A stretch of DNA of 64,000 nt, taken from contig CP087974.1 in assembly GCA_024426085.1 (NCBI GenBank), positions 3,886,001 to 3,950,000 on the forward strand, given 5' to 3'. This document shows positions 30,587 through 40,812 of this stretch, one piece after another; within the stretch, counting starts at the first letter, position 1; each line of letters starts with the position of its first letter. The position numbers and the translations under genes are program-made. The notes beneath the pieces were generated by a model. That model ran no database searches, was not told the origin of the DNA, and saw nothing but the letters and a program-made list of their open reading frames with translations. Source of the DNA: Rhizobium sp. RCAM05350. Its GTDB lineage: Bacteria; Pseudomonadota; Alphaproteobacteria; Rhizobiales; Rhizobiaceae.

Positions 30587-31642
30587 ATGGTGAGAAGTTC
30601 TGAATTCGAAGCCCTTCTGGATGTTTCGGCCCGGGTCGGTGCCGATCCGGCGCTGGTGCAGGCGGCCGGTGGCAATACCTCGATCAAGGAGGGCGGTACG
30701 CTGTGGATCAAGGCGTCCGGCCTCTGGCTGATGCAGGCTAGGCAGCGCGACGTGATGGTGCCGGTGGCGCTTGACGCTTTGCTCGATGCGCTGGAGCGTG
30801 ACGATCCCTCGACCGAAAAGGCACAGGATTTTGTCATCAGGGATCGCAACCCGTCCAGGCTGCGGCCGTCGATCGAAACGACGGTGCACGCGCTGATGCC
30901 GCAGAAAGTGGTGATCCACGTCCACTGCGTCGAGACGATTGCAACCGCCGTTCAGGTCAACGGCGAAACGATTGCCGCATCCAGGCTTGCCGGAATTCCG
31001 CACGTCTTCGTGCCCTATGCGCGGCCCGGCCTGCCGCTGGCCAAGGCGATCGCGGCGCGGATCCGGCCGGATACCAGCGTGCTCATTCTCGGCAATCATG
31101 GGCTTGCGGTCGCCGCCGAAACGGTGGCGGAGGCGGAAATTCTGCTGGCCGAGGTTTCGCAGAGGCTCGCTTTGCCACGCCGCAGGGCGCCGGATGCCGA
31201 TCTTTCGGCCTTGTCGCGGCTTGCGGTCGGCAGTCAGTCTGCGCTGCCGGAGGAAAACGCCCTCCACGATGTCGCTACCGACCTGGCAAGCTGCCGCGTT
31301 GCCGCCGGTGGCAGCCTTTATCCGGATCACGTCATCTTCCTCGGGCGCGGTTCCTTCGTCGTGGCGCCCGGCGATACGGCTGCGTCGATCGAGGAGCAAT
31401 ATCGTGCCGAGGGGGCGACAGTCCCGCCGGCGGTGTTGTTTCCCGGCAAAGGCGTGCTGGTCTCCAAGGAGATCACCGCAGGGGCGCTGGCCATGGCCCG
31501 CTGCCTGTCGGATGTGCTTGCCCGCATCGGGGAGGGCGCCCGGCTGCGCTATCTGACGGATGCGGAGAATGCCGAGTTGCTCGGCTGGGACGCGGAGAAA
31601 TACCGGCAGGAACTGAACCGCGCCGGAAAGACGCTGCAATGA
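30587..31642 (+). CDS. Second class II aldolase-domain protein, RhaD-like
   Basis: Intact 351-residue protein. It contains AAGGNTSIKEGGTLWIKASG, the N-terminal signature of the aldolase half of the bifunctional rhamnulose-phosphate aldolase/alcohol dehydrogenase family, then VVIHVHCVETIAT and LILGNHGLAVAAE with the zinc-binding histidines. The fused dehydrogenase half is absent. It is unrelated in detail to the aldolase at 28322, so the operon holds two distinct class II aldolases. GGAGA lies before the ATG. It overlaps the second kinase by four bases, which suggests the two work as a pair. Confidence 0.8.
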   Translation: MVRSSEFEALLDVSARVGADPALVQAAGGNTSIKEGGTLWIKASGLWLMQARQRDVMVPVALDALLDALERDDPSTEKAQDFVIRDRNPSRLRPSIETTVHALMPQKVVIHVHCVETIATAVQVNGETIAASRLAGIPHVFVPYARPGLPLAKAIAARIRPDTSVLILGNHGLAVAAETVAEAEILLAEVSQRLALPRRRAPDADLSALSRLAVGSQSALPEENALHDVATDLASCRVAAGGSLYPDHVIFLGRGSFVVAPGDTAASIEEQYRAEGATVPPAVLFPGKGVLVSKEITAGALAMARCLSDVLARIGEGARLRYLTDAENAELLGWDAEKYRQELNRAGKTLQ

Positions 31643-32926
31643 TCAGCGCCACAAACAGGCCGCTGGTGATCGGCATCGATATAGGCACATCTGGCGCCCG
31701 CGCGGTGGCGATGGACGCCGCTTTCAGCGTCGTCGCCTCCGGATCGTCGAAGCTTGCGGATTTTTCCACTGATCATCGCGATCCGGTCATCTGGTGGCAG
31801 GCAGTGCAGACGGCTTTGGGGCAAGTGCTTGAAGCCATCGAGCGGATGCAGGTCCGGGCGATCGCGATCGACGGCACGTCCGGCACCATGCTGCCTGTCA
31901 GCGCCGATGGTGCGCCGCTGGCGGTGCCGATGATGTATAACGATCCGGTCGAGGATGCCGATATCCTGACTCGCATTGCCGCGCATGCGCTGAAGGACAG
32001 TGCGGCGCATGGGGCGACGTCGGGGCTGGCGAAGGTGCTGACGTTTCAGTCCATTCCGGATGTCTTCCGCGTTATCCATCAGGCCGATTGGCTGGCCGGT
32101 CATTTCACCGGGCTCTACGATGTGTCCGACGAGAACAATGCCTTGAAGACCGGCTACGATCCGGTGTCGCGCTGCTGGCCGGACTGGATTGCCGGAACGG
32201 GCGCGGCTCGATCTGCTGCCGGACGTCTTGCCCTGCAGGCGCGCTGATCGCCGGGATTTCAAAGGATGCAGCGGGTGCGTTCGGATTGCCGGAGGATGTC
32301 GTCATCGTCGCTGGTACTACGGATGGCTCTGCCTCGTTTCTGGCAACCGGAGCCGACCAGCCGGGCGATGCTGTCTCGGCGCTCGGCACGACGCTGACGG
32401 TGAAAATGCTCTCCGACCGGCCGCTGTTTGCGCCGGAATATGGTCTCTACAGCCACCGGATCGGCGACATTTGGCTGGCTGGCGGTGCTTCCAATACTGG
32501 CGGTGTGGTGCTGTCGGCGCATTTCGACACGGACAGGATCTCAGCGCTTTCAGCGGAGATCGATCCCACGACGGATACCGGCCTCGACTACTATCCGCTG
32601 GTCAGGGATGGCGAGCGGTTTCCGATCAACGATCCGGCGATGAAGCCGCGGATGACACCGCGGCCGGACAGCGATGCCGTGTTTCTGAAGGCGATCTTCG
32701 AGGGCATAGCTGGCGTCGAGGCTTTGGCCTACGACCGGCTGGTTTCGCTCGGCAGCCCGGCGCTACGCTCTATCCGTACGGTGGGCGGCGGGGCGAAAAA
32801 TGCGGTTTGGACGGCGATCCGCAATCGCAAGATGCCGGTTCCTTTTTGGCCGTGGCTTCGGAAGAGGCGGCGGCCGGGACGGCGCGGCTTGCACTGATCG
32901 GTGCGAAATCGGCGGGTGTGTTATGA
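31639..32926 (+). CDS. Second FGGY-family carbohydrate kinase (three frameshifts)
   Basis: About 428 residues. The N-terminus is VIGIDIGTSGARAVAMDAAF, followed by IAIDGTSGTMLPVS, a pattern of the ribulokinase-like branch. The second domain has VVIVAGTTDGSASFLATGA and SIRTVGGGAKNAVW. Breaks near 32199 (extra G), 32234 (T in CCCGCA) and 32850 (one T lost from a T-run). It differs clearly from the kinase at 25694, so two separate sugars or intermediates are likely phosphorylated. Its stop overlaps the HAD gene start (ATGA). Confidence 0.8.
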
Positions 32927-33783
32927 CAGGCGGGCCATTGAAGATTTCCGGTCTGGATGAGATCGAAGAGCGTTTCTGACGCCTTCCTGATCGATCAGTT
33001 CGGCGTTCTGCGGGACGGCAAGGGGCCATATCCCGGCGCTGTGGAAACGCTCTCCCGCCTGAAGCAGGCCGGCAAGACGATCATCATCCTGTCCAACTCG
33101 GGCAAGCGCTCAGTGGAGAACGATCGCCGTCTTGCAGCCCTTGGTTTCGATCCACAAAGCTGGGACTGGTTCTTGACCTCCGGCGAGGTGGCCTGGCGTA
33201 TTCTCCAGTCGGAAACCCGGCAGGGAAGTGGCAATGCCGCCCGCAAATGCCTGCTGGTCAGCCGTGACGACGATACCTCGCCGCTGGATGGGCTTGATCT
33301 GGAGCGGGCCGAAAGTGGCGAGGACGCGGATTTCATCCTGCTGGCGGCAAGCGAAGGAGACGTGCATCCGCTGTCGTTCTACGAGGTGCAGCTCGCACCG
33401 GCGGCCAAGCGTGGTGTTCCATGTCTCTGCACCAACCCGGACAAGATCATGCTGACGAAGGGGGCACGGCCTTCGGGGCAGGGCGGATCGTGGAGCTTTA
33501 CGAGGAACTCGGCGGGCATGTGCGCTGGATCGGTAAACCGTTTCCCGACATCTATGCGACAGCCCGTGAATTCCTCGGATCGATCGCCCCGCAGAAAATC
33601 TGCTGCATCGGCGACAGTATTGAGCACGATATTGCCGGTGCGGCGGGTGCCGGGCTGAAATCGATCCTGGTGACGACGGGGATTCTGGAAACCGCGTCGG
33701 ATGCGGAGCGGGCGGCGCTGTTTGCCGAGCATGGCGCCGTCCCCGATTTCATCTTGCCCGCATTCATCTGGTCAGAAAGGTAA
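32923..33783 (+). CDS. HAD-superfamily class IIA protein, TIGR01459-like (two frameshifts)
   Basis: About 286 residues. Motif I reads AFLIDQFGVLRDG: the nucleophilic Asp is present, but the usual second Asp two residues on is Phe, a feature of the TIGR01459 branch where an aromatic residue stands there. KTIIILSNSGKRS is motif II, WIGKPFPDIYATA supplies the Lys and CIGDSIEHDIAGAAGAG is motif IV. Breaks at 32977 (T inserted in TTCGAC, making a TGA) and near 33462 (loss from a G-run). It may dephosphorylate a sugar phosphate, but the altered motif makes activity uncertain. Coupled to the kinase upstream. Confidence 0.78.
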
Positions 33784-33788
33784 GGCCC

Positions 33789-34723
33789 ATGGCGTTCACG
33801 CTGTCGCTCAACACCAATCCGCTGGTCAATCGTTTTGCCGAGGCCGACGACCTGATCGATACGATCGCCGAGAAGATCCGCATCGGCTATGTCCAGCTGA
33901 CCCATGAATTCATCAATCCCGGCTGGCCGGCCGCGACGATTGTCAAGCAGTTGCGCCAGTTCAAGCGGGCGCTCAGGCGGACCGGCGTCAAGGTGACGTC
34001 CGGCATGACCGGGCCTTATGGACGGCTCAACCATTTCGGCCACCCCTGATGTCGATGTGCGGCGCTACTATGTGGACTGGTTCAAGACCTTCGCCGACAT
34101 TTCGGCCGAACTTGGTGCTTCAGGAATGGGCACCCAGTTCGCCATCTTCACCCACAAGGATTATGACGATCCGGCCAGGCGCGAAGCGCTGATGCGTATT
34201 GCCATCGATTGCTGGGCCGAGGTTGCCGAACATGCCAAGGGTGCGGGTCTCACCTATCTGTTCTGGGAGCCGATGTCGGTCGGCCGTGAGTTCGGTCACA
34301 CAATTGCAGAATGCCGGGCGCTGGATGGGCGGCTGGCGCAATCGGGCCTGCCTGATCCCGATGAAGATGATGGTCGATATAGACCATGGCGACGTCACCT
34401 CCAGCAATCCGGATGACATTAACCCCTATGCCTGGGCGGAAGCGTTTCCGAAGGAATCGCCGATCATCCACATCAAGCAGTCGTCAATGAACAAGGGCGG
34501 TCATTGGCCCTTCATCGCCGCCCATAACAAGGATGGCCGGATCACACCGGAAAAGCTGCTCGACACGGTGCGGCACGGCGGCGGCACGGACAACGAGATC
34601 TGCCTCGAACTCTCCTTCCGCGAACGCGAGCCGACCGATCATCTCGTCGTCGATATGATCCGCGAGTCCGTGGAATTCTGGGAGCCGCATATCGATACGG
34701 GCTTCAATTCCGGACGCAGCTGA
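33789..34723 (+). CDS. Xylose-isomerase-like TIM-barrel sugar(-phosphate) isomerase/epimerase (two frameshifts)
   Basis: About 311 residues. The strand pattern TLSLNTNPLVNRFAEADDLI, VKVTSGMTGPYGRLNHFG, LTYLFWEPMSVGREF, MKMMVDIDHGDVT and PIIHIKQSSMNKGGHWPF fits AP-endonuclease-2/xylose-isomerase-like barrels, with Glu, Asp, His and Gln/Lys at the usual metal and substrate positions. Breaks at 34047 (T in CCCGAT, making a TGA) and near 34355. Tetrulose- and pentulose-phosphate epimerases of this fold (EryC type) act in polyol catabolism, so an equivalent role is likely. Last gene of the polyol operon, five bases after the HAD stop, and convergent with DUF993. Confidence 0.78.
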
Positions 34724-34877
34724 CCTCCCTGATGCGTCACGGCCAGGCGCCCGGCAGCTATGCCGGGCGTTCTGGCGCGACGAAGGACTTGGAAGGGATG
34801 CCCGAACGTTTGATCAGGGCAGCACATCCGCAAACAGTTCGTGGTCGTTGCGGCAGCGACCGGCGCTGTCCCTTGGA

Positions 34878-36042
34878 TCAAAACCCTTGCGTCACCAGAA
34901 ACGCCTTCATCCGTACCACCGCCATATCCGGCATATCCAGCACGTTGGCCTTGTCCGCCAGGCGAAAGATGTCGGCATAGTGCAGCACGCCGCGGGCAGA
35001 TTGCATGCCGGCCGGCATGGTGAAATGCCGCTGGTGGCCGTTCAGCCAGGCGAGGAAGACGACGCCGGCCTTGTAATATTGCGTCGGGGCTTCGAAGATT
35101 TTCCGCGACAAGGGGACGGTCGGCTCGATCACCGCGCGGAACGTGGTGACATCGCCGGCGGCCAGTGAGACCAGTGCCTCTGAGGCGGAGGGCGCGACGG
35201 CGTCGAAGATGCCGAGCAAAGCATGGCTGTATTTCTGGCCGTCGCCTTCTGATCAGTTCAGCATAGTTGAAATCGTCGCCGGTGAAGCAGAGCACATCGT
35301 CCGGCAGGCGGTTGCGCAGGGCGACTTCACAGGCATTGTCGAGCAGCGAGATCTTGATGCCCTCGACCTTCGCCTTGTTCTCCTCGATGATCGACAGGAC
35401 GGTATCGAGTGCCGTGTCGAAATTTTCAGAACCCCAATAACCTTTCAGCTGTGGGTCGAACATGTCGCCGAGCCAGTGCAGCACCACCTTGTCCCTGGTC
35501 TGCGACAGGATGCGGCCATAGACCTTCCGGTAATCGTCCGGCGACGCGGCGATGCGGGCAAGTGCCCGGCTGGCCATCATGATCGACCGGCCGCCTTCCT
35601 GTTCGACGAAGCCGACCTGGGTTTCATAGGCGCGGATGACGTCGTCGAGCGAGCGGGTATCGTCGGGTGAAAGATGATCGGTGCCCGCGCCACAGGCGAG
35701 ATCGGCGCCCGGCACGGTGCGGGTCTCGGCCAGCGACCGGCGGATCAGTTCCTGAGCTCCTGCCCAATCGAGCCCCATGCCGCGCTGCGACGTATCCATT
35801 GCCTCGGCGATCTTGAAGCCCAGCGCCCAGAGGTGATGGCGAAATGCCATCGTTCGCTCCCAATCAATCTGCGGGGCGGCCCCACGGGTCGAGATCGCGC
35901 AGCAGATCTGAGACGACGTGCGCGGCTGCATAGGCGATGCGATTGAAGACGGGGACTGTTTGCGGTCGCGCGATCGGCGTTCCGGTCAAGCAGTAGATCT
36001 CAAGCGAACCATCGGCGCGGCAGCGACAGGGTGGCGGACATG
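34878..36042 (-). CDS. DUF993, dihydrodipicolinate-synthase-like aldolase family (three frameshifts)
   Basis: About 387 residues. Corrected N-terminus is MSATLSLPRRDGSLEIYCL, then RIAYAAAHVVSDLLRDLDPW and TMAFRHHLWALGFKIAEAMD. EENKAKVEGIKISLLDNAC places a Lys in a strand exactly like the Schiff-base Lys of DapA-type aldolases, followed by VLCFTGDDFNY. Breaks near 36012, 35876 and at 35250 (T between C and G). The family has no established reaction; a class I aldolase or lyase is predicted from fold. AAGGAGG precedes the ATG, and a LacI operator lies 35 bases upstream that matches the operator of the divergent lacI-afr operon. Confidence 0.78.
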
Positions 36043-36372
36043 CGGGCTCCTCCTTGGGTATTGAAAGCCGAATAATTTAGATCGTTCCAAATTTCAAGTG
36101 GAAATTTGTTGAGAAGACGGTGCTGCGGTGCATAAAAAGCACGTGATTGTTGGCCGTGACCGGGCCGTAATCTCCCGCACATAATTGGCTTATTACGATA
36201 ATATTCATATTTATCAGTAGATTATTTGATTTCAAATTTCCTTGATCCCTCTGTCTGTTCATGGTCCTGGATGGAATGATGTGTTTTTCATGAAATCTGC
36301 TTGACAAAATTGGAACGTTCCAATTATTTTGCGGCAAGTGCTGAGGCAATAAGACCTCGCTTGGAGGAAAAT
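36043..36372. promoter_or_regulatory. Divergent promoter region between DUF993 and lacI-afr, two LacI operators
   Basis: The 330-base region contains a perfect 18-bp palindrome AATTGGAACGTTCCAATT at 36308-36325 directly behind TTGACA (36301-36306), so the operator fills the spacer of the lacI promoter; TATTTT at 36325 is a weak -10. A second site, TTGGAACGATCTAA on the minus strand (36077-36090), matches 12 of 14 core positions and follows a minus-strand TTGAAA in the same arrangement, serving DUF993. The remaining bases are AT-rich with no further gene. Confidence 0.75.
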
Positions 36373-37420
36373 GTGGGCAAGGAACGGGTCACTGTCATCG
36401 ATATTGCGCATGCCGCCGGCGTGTCGAAGTCGACCGTATCGCTCGTGCTACAGGCAAGCCCCCTGGTCAACGAAGTGACCCGTGCCAAGGTCAATGCGGT
36501 CATTCGCGATCTCGGCTATGTCTACAATCGTGGCGCCGCCAACCTGCGCCAGTCCAATTCCAAATCGAAGATCATCGGCATCGTCGTCAACGACCTGACC
36601 AACAGCTTCTTTGCCGAGCTCGCTGTCGGCGTCGATATCGTCGTGCAATCGGCCGGCTACGTGCAGTTTCTGGCCAATACCGCCGAAAGCGTCGATCGCC
36701 AGCGCGAGGTCATTGCCTCGATGCGCGAGCATGGCATTTCCGGGCTGATCCTGTCACCGGCGCGTGGCACGGATGCGGCCGATCTGAAACCGTTGGTGGC
36801 GAGCGGCATCCCGGTCGTCAATGTCGTGCGGCAGGTCGCGGGTGCAAAAGTTTCGTCGCTGGTCTCCGACAATCATGCCGGCATGCGACGCTGTCCGTCA
36901 TCTGGTCGGCCTTGGTCATCACCGCATCGCTTTCCTCGGCGGCTTTCCCGATACGGCTGTTTTCAATGAGCGGCTGCAGGGCTATCGCGATGCGCTGCCG
37001 GATATGGACCTAGCTATTCACGAGGAGCTGGTCGTCAGTTCGGCGCCGTCGCGGGCAGGGGGCGTGGCCGCCATCGAGCGGGCGCTGCTTTTGCGCGAGC
37101 GGCCGACGGCGGCTGTCTGCTTCAACGATGCGGTTGCCTTCGGCGTTTGTGATGGCTTGCGTGCCCATCGGCTCGATCCGGGCGAGGATTTCGCCGTGAT
37201 CGGTTTCGACGACGTGATCGAGGCGCAGACGGCGGTGCCGGCATTGACGACGATCTCGGTCGATCCACAGGGCATGGGGCGCCGGGCAGCGCAGCTTCTT
37301 TTGAAACAGATCAATGCCGGACGGGCGGACGCCGAAGCGATCGTCAGTTCGGTGCGGCTGGTCGTGCGCCAAAGCTGTGGCGCCGCCATCGATAAGCGGG
37401 AAAGGCTATCCTTGTTATGA
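36373..37420 (+). CDS. LacI-family repressor of the afr module (one frameshift)
   Basis: About 348 residues. GTG at 36373 is chosen because GGAGG lies five bases upstream; open reading extends further but without a start signal. The helix-turn-helix is VTVIDIAHAAGVSKSTVSLV, followed by the hinge RDLGYVYNRGAANLRQ. The effector domain includes IIGIVVNDLTNSFFAELA, RIAFLGGFPDTAVFNERL and FAVIGFDDVIEAQTAVPALT. The frame breaks near 36894 (extra C making GCATGC). A perfect operator overlaps its own promoter, so it is autoregulated. The last four bases overlap the afr start, tying the repressor to that operon. Confidence 0.85.
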
Positions 37421-38418
37421 CACGTTGGGGTTTGATCGGGGCGAGCACAATTGCCCATGAATGGGTGATCGATGCGATCCGTGCCGTCGGCGGCGAGATC
37501 GTTTCGGTGATGAGCACCAGCGCTGAGCGTGGCGCCAAATATGCCAGCGACCATGGCATTGCCAAATCGGTGACCAGCGTTGCTGAGCTTGTCGGCGATC
37601 CCGACGTTCAGGCCGTCTATATCTCTACCACCAACGAACTGCACCGCGACCAGGTGATCGCCGCCGCCAAGGCCGGAAAGCATATTCTCTGCGAAAAGCC
37701 GCTGGCAATGTCGCTGGAAGATGCGCGCATCATGGTCAAGGCTGCCCGCGATGCCGGCGTCGTGATGGCCACCAATCATCATCTGCGCGGCGCGGCCACC
37801 CACCGGGCGATGCGCGACGCGATCGCGGCCGGCAAGATCGGCAAGCCGCTGGCGGCCCGCGTCTGCCATGCCGGTTATCTGCCGGTGCATCTGCAGGGGT
37901 GGCGTCTCGACAAGCCGGAAGCGGGCGGCGGCGTCATTCTCGATATTACGGTGCACGATACGGATACGCTGCGCTTCGTGCTGGGCGACGATCCGGTCGA
38001 GGCGGTGGCACTTGGCCAATATGGCGGCATGGCGAAGGCAGGGCTCGAAGATGCGGCGATGGGCGTTCTACGCTTCAAATCCGGTCTGATTGCGCAGTTC
38101 CATGACGGCTTTACCACCAAATATGCGGTTACCGGCTTCGAGGTGCATGGCTCGGACGGATCGCTGATCGCCCGCAACTGCATGACGCAGAAGCCGATCG
38201 GCACCGTGACCCTGCGCAATGCCGATGGCGAGACGGAACTGCCGCTCGAGCACCGCAATCTTTACGAAAACACGCTTCTCGCCTTCGATGCGGCCATCGC
38301 AGGCAAGGGCAAGCTGCTCTGCGGCGGTGAGGACGGCGTCTGGTCGTTGGCCACGGGGCTGGCGGTGATGAAATCAGCGCAGACCGGCGGCACGGTCAAG
38401 ATTGAAACCGGACTTTGA
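37417..38418 (+). CDS. afr: 1,5-anhydro-D-fructose reductase (Gfo/Idh/MocA family)
   Basis: Intact 333-residue protein that, from memory, matches the characterised Sinorhizobium morelense enzyme along its whole length. It reduces 1,5-anhydro-D-fructose to 1,5-anhydro-D-mannitol with NADPH in the cytoplasm. Residues described for that enzyme occupy the same numbers here: Ser10 and Ala13 in GASTIA, Ser33 and Arg38 (MSTSAERG) for NADPH preference, Lys94 in CEKPL and His180 in DITVHDTD. It overlaps the repressor gene by four bases and is followed eleven bases later by a CoA-transferase gene, an association I do not know from the literature. Free of indels. Confidence 0.93.
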   Translation: MTRWGLIGASTIAHEWVIDAIRAVGGEIVSVMSTSAERGAKYASDHGIAKSVTSVAELVGDPDVQAVYISTTNELHRDQVIAAAKAGKHILCEKPLAMSLEDARIMVKAARDAGVVMATNHHLRGAATHRAMRDAIAAGKIGKPLAARVCHAGYLPVHLQGWRLDKPEAGGGVILDITVHDTDTLRFVLGDDPVEAVALGQYGGMAKAGLEDAAMGVLRFKSGLIAQFHDGFTTKYAVTGFEVHGSDGSLIARNCMTQKPIGTVTLRNADGETELPLEHRNLYENTLLAFDAAIAGKGKLLCGGEDGVWSLATGLAVMKSAQTGGTVKIETGL

Positions 38419-38428
38419 GAGCATCTCC

Positions 38429-40040
38429 ATGAGCAAGCATATCACCCCGGCTGAGGCAGCCTCCCTGATCCCCGATGGCGCGACCGTATCGGTGTCGTCG
38501 TCGAGCGGGCTCGGCTGCCCGGACCTGATGCTGAAGGCAATCGGCGAGCGCTTTGACGCCACTGGCCATCCGCGCGACCTGACGACGCTGCATCCGATTG
38601 CAGCCGGCGACATGAGCGGCATCAAGGGCGTGGATTATATCGCCAAGAAAGGTCTTCTGAAAAGATCATCGGCGGCTCCTACCCCTCTGGACCTTCGACA
38701 TCCGAGCCGCCGCTGATCTGGCAGATGATCGGCAACAACGAGGTCGCAGCCTATAACATTCCCTCCGGCGTGCTGTTCGACATGCACCGCGAAGCGGCTG
38801 CCAAGCGCCCGGGTGTGCTGACCAAGATCGGTCTCGACACTTTCGTTGACCCCGCGCGGCAGGGCTGTGCGATGAATGCGTCTGCCGCAGCCGAGCCGGT
38901 TGTCAAGAAGATCGAATTCGAAGGCGAGGACTGGCTGTATTTCAAGGCGATCGTGCCGCAGGTGGCGATCATCCGGGCGACGACCGCCGACGAGCGCGGC
39001 AACCTGACCTACGAACATGAGGGCGCCTATCTCGGCGGGCTCGATCAGGCGCTCGCCGCCCGCAACAATGGCGGCATCGTCATTGCGCAGGTCAAGCGCA
39101 TCACCAAATCCGGCTCGATGAAGCCGCATGACGTGCGCGTTCCCGGCATGCTGGTCGATTATGTCATCGTCGATCCAGACCAGAAGCAGACGACGCTGAC
39201 GGATTACGATCCGGCCATCTCCGGCGAAATCTTCCGGCCGCTCGACAGTTTCCGTGTACCGGAATTCAATATCCAGAAGGTTATTGCCCGCCGCGTCGCG
39301 CAGGAACTTCAGGGGGCTCTTGCGTCAATCTCGGCTTCGGCATTTCGGCCAATGTGCCGCGTATCCTGCTCGAAGAAGGTTTGCATGGCGCGGTCACCTG
39401 GGTGATTGAGCAGGGCGCTGTCGGTGGTGTGCCGCTGCTCGATTTCGCCTTCGGCTGCGCTTCCAATGCCGATGCCTTCATGCCATCGCCCTATCAGTTC
39501 ACTTACTTTCAGGGCGCCGGCTTCGACGCCTCGCTGCTGTCCTTCCTTGAGATCGACAAGTCGGGTTCGGTCAATGTCTCGAAGCTGTCCTTCCGACCGC
39601 ATGTGACGGCAGGGGCGGGCGGTTTCGTCGATATCACCGCACGGGCAAAGAAGGTCGTCTTCTCCGGCATGTTCAATGCCGGGGCCAAGCTCTCGATGGC
39701 TGATAGCAAACTGGTGATCGAGAAAGAGGGCAAGCTGAAGAAGCTGGTCAACGAGGTCGAGCACGTCACCTTCTCCGGCCGCCGTGCCGTCGAACAGGGG
39801 CAGGACATCACCTATGTCACCGAGCGTTGCGTAATGAAGCTGACGCCGCAGGGCATCATGCTGACCGAGATCGCGCCCGGCGTCGATCTGCAGGCGCATA
39901 TTCTCGACCAATCGGAATTTCCGCTGATCGTCTCCGATACGCTCAAGGTCATGGACGCGGCGCTGTTCCACGAGGCGCCGATCGGCCTGGCGCTGCCGCA
40001 AAAGCCGATCCGGACGCTGGAAGGAGCGCCGCATGTCTGA
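38429..40040 (+). CDS. Acyl-CoA transferase, family I (fused subunits; two frameshifts)
   Basis: About 537 residues, the length of fused acetate/short-chain-acid CoA transferases such as YdiF-type proteins. DGATVSVSSSSGLGCPDLML opens subunit A; after a break near 38662 (one A lost from an A-run) KIIGGSYPSG continues, then GCAMNASAAAEPVVKKIEFE. A break near 39316 lies in a G-run. Subunit B holds VTWVIEQGAVGGVPLLDFAF, where Glu is the predicted nucleophile forming a glutamyl-CoA. It would activate a carboxylic acid by CoA exchange. Its stop overlaps the enoyl-CoA hydratase start by eight bases. Confidence 0.85.
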
Positions 40041-40812
40041 CGAACGGATCAAGATCGAAGTCGAAGGCGCTGTTGCCATCCTGACGGTCGTGCGGCCGGA
40101 GAAGCTGAACGCGTTCGATATCGATATGCTGAAGGCGCTGTCGGCCGCCTGCGATACGGTCGAAGCGGATGCCGGCATCCGCGTGGTCATCCTGACGGGG
40201 GAGGGCAAAGCCTTTTCCGCCGGTGGCGATATCAAGGCCTGGGGGGCGATGAGCCCGAATGAGTTCGGTCATCAATGGGTGCGCTTCGGCCACCGGGTGT
40301 TCGAGCGGCTGGCGACCTTGCGCATGCCGGTGATCGCCGCGATCAATGGCCATACGCTCGGCGGCGGGCTGGAACTGGCGGCGGCGGCGGATATCCGCAT
40401 TGCTGAAATTCAGGTGAAGATCGGCCTGCCGGAAACGAGCCTTGGCATGGTGCCGGGCTGGTCGGGCACGCAGCGTCTGGTCAAGCGGTTCGGCGCGCAG
40501 GTCGTGCGCCGGATGGTGCTGGGCGGCGAGATGTTTTCCGCCGACGAGGCACGGCATCTGGGTCTGATCGATGCGGTGGCCGGAACCGGCACGGTGATGA
40601 GCATGGCCAGGGATTATGCCCATCGCATCGCCAAGCGCGGTCCGGCAGCACTCGAAATCTGCAAGCTGATGATCGCATCTGCCAATGGCGAAGACAACGG
40701 GACCGCCGTCGAGGCGCTGGGATCGATCCTGGCCGCCAAGACCGGCGACATGAAAGAGGGCGTTGCGGCTTTTACCGGCAAGCGCGCCGCGGAATTCAAG
40801 GGAGAATGGTAA
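40033..40812 (+). CDS. Enoyl-CoA hydratase/isomerase (crotonase) family protein
   Basis: Intact 259-residue protein. GKAFSAGGDIKAWGAM and NGHTLGGGLELAAAADIRI provide the oxyanion hole of crotonases. GLPETSLGMVPGWSGTQRLV carries one conserved Glu; the second position differs from classic hydratases, so hydratase, isomerase or lyase activity are all possible. It acts on a CoA thioester, presumably made by the CoA transferase encoded just upstream. The stop TAA overlaps the next gene's ATG region (TAATG), so the three enzymes are coupled. Confidence 0.87.
   Translation: MSDERIKIEVEGAVAILTVVRPEKLNAFDIDMLKALSAACDTVEADAGIRVVILTGEGKAFSAGGDIKAWGAMSPNEFGHQWVRFGHRVFERLATLRMPVIAAINGHTLGGGLELAAAADIRIAEIQVKIGLPETSLGMVPGWSGTQRLVKRFGAQVVRRMVLGGEMFSADEARHLGLIDAVAGTGTVMSMARDYAHRIAKRGPAALEICKLMIASANGEDNGTAVEALGSILAAKTGDMKEGVAAFTGKRAAEFKGEW

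Noticed and set aside
30185..31639. A 484-codon open frame on the minus strand
   Set aside because: Antisense of the flavoprotein and second aldolase genes, both of which have clear family motifs; the antisense product has none.
32957..33783. Loss of function of the HAD gene by its stop at 32978
   Set aside because: The TGA arises from one T between C and G, as in over twenty other genes here; removing it joins EERF to DAFLIDQFG in frame.
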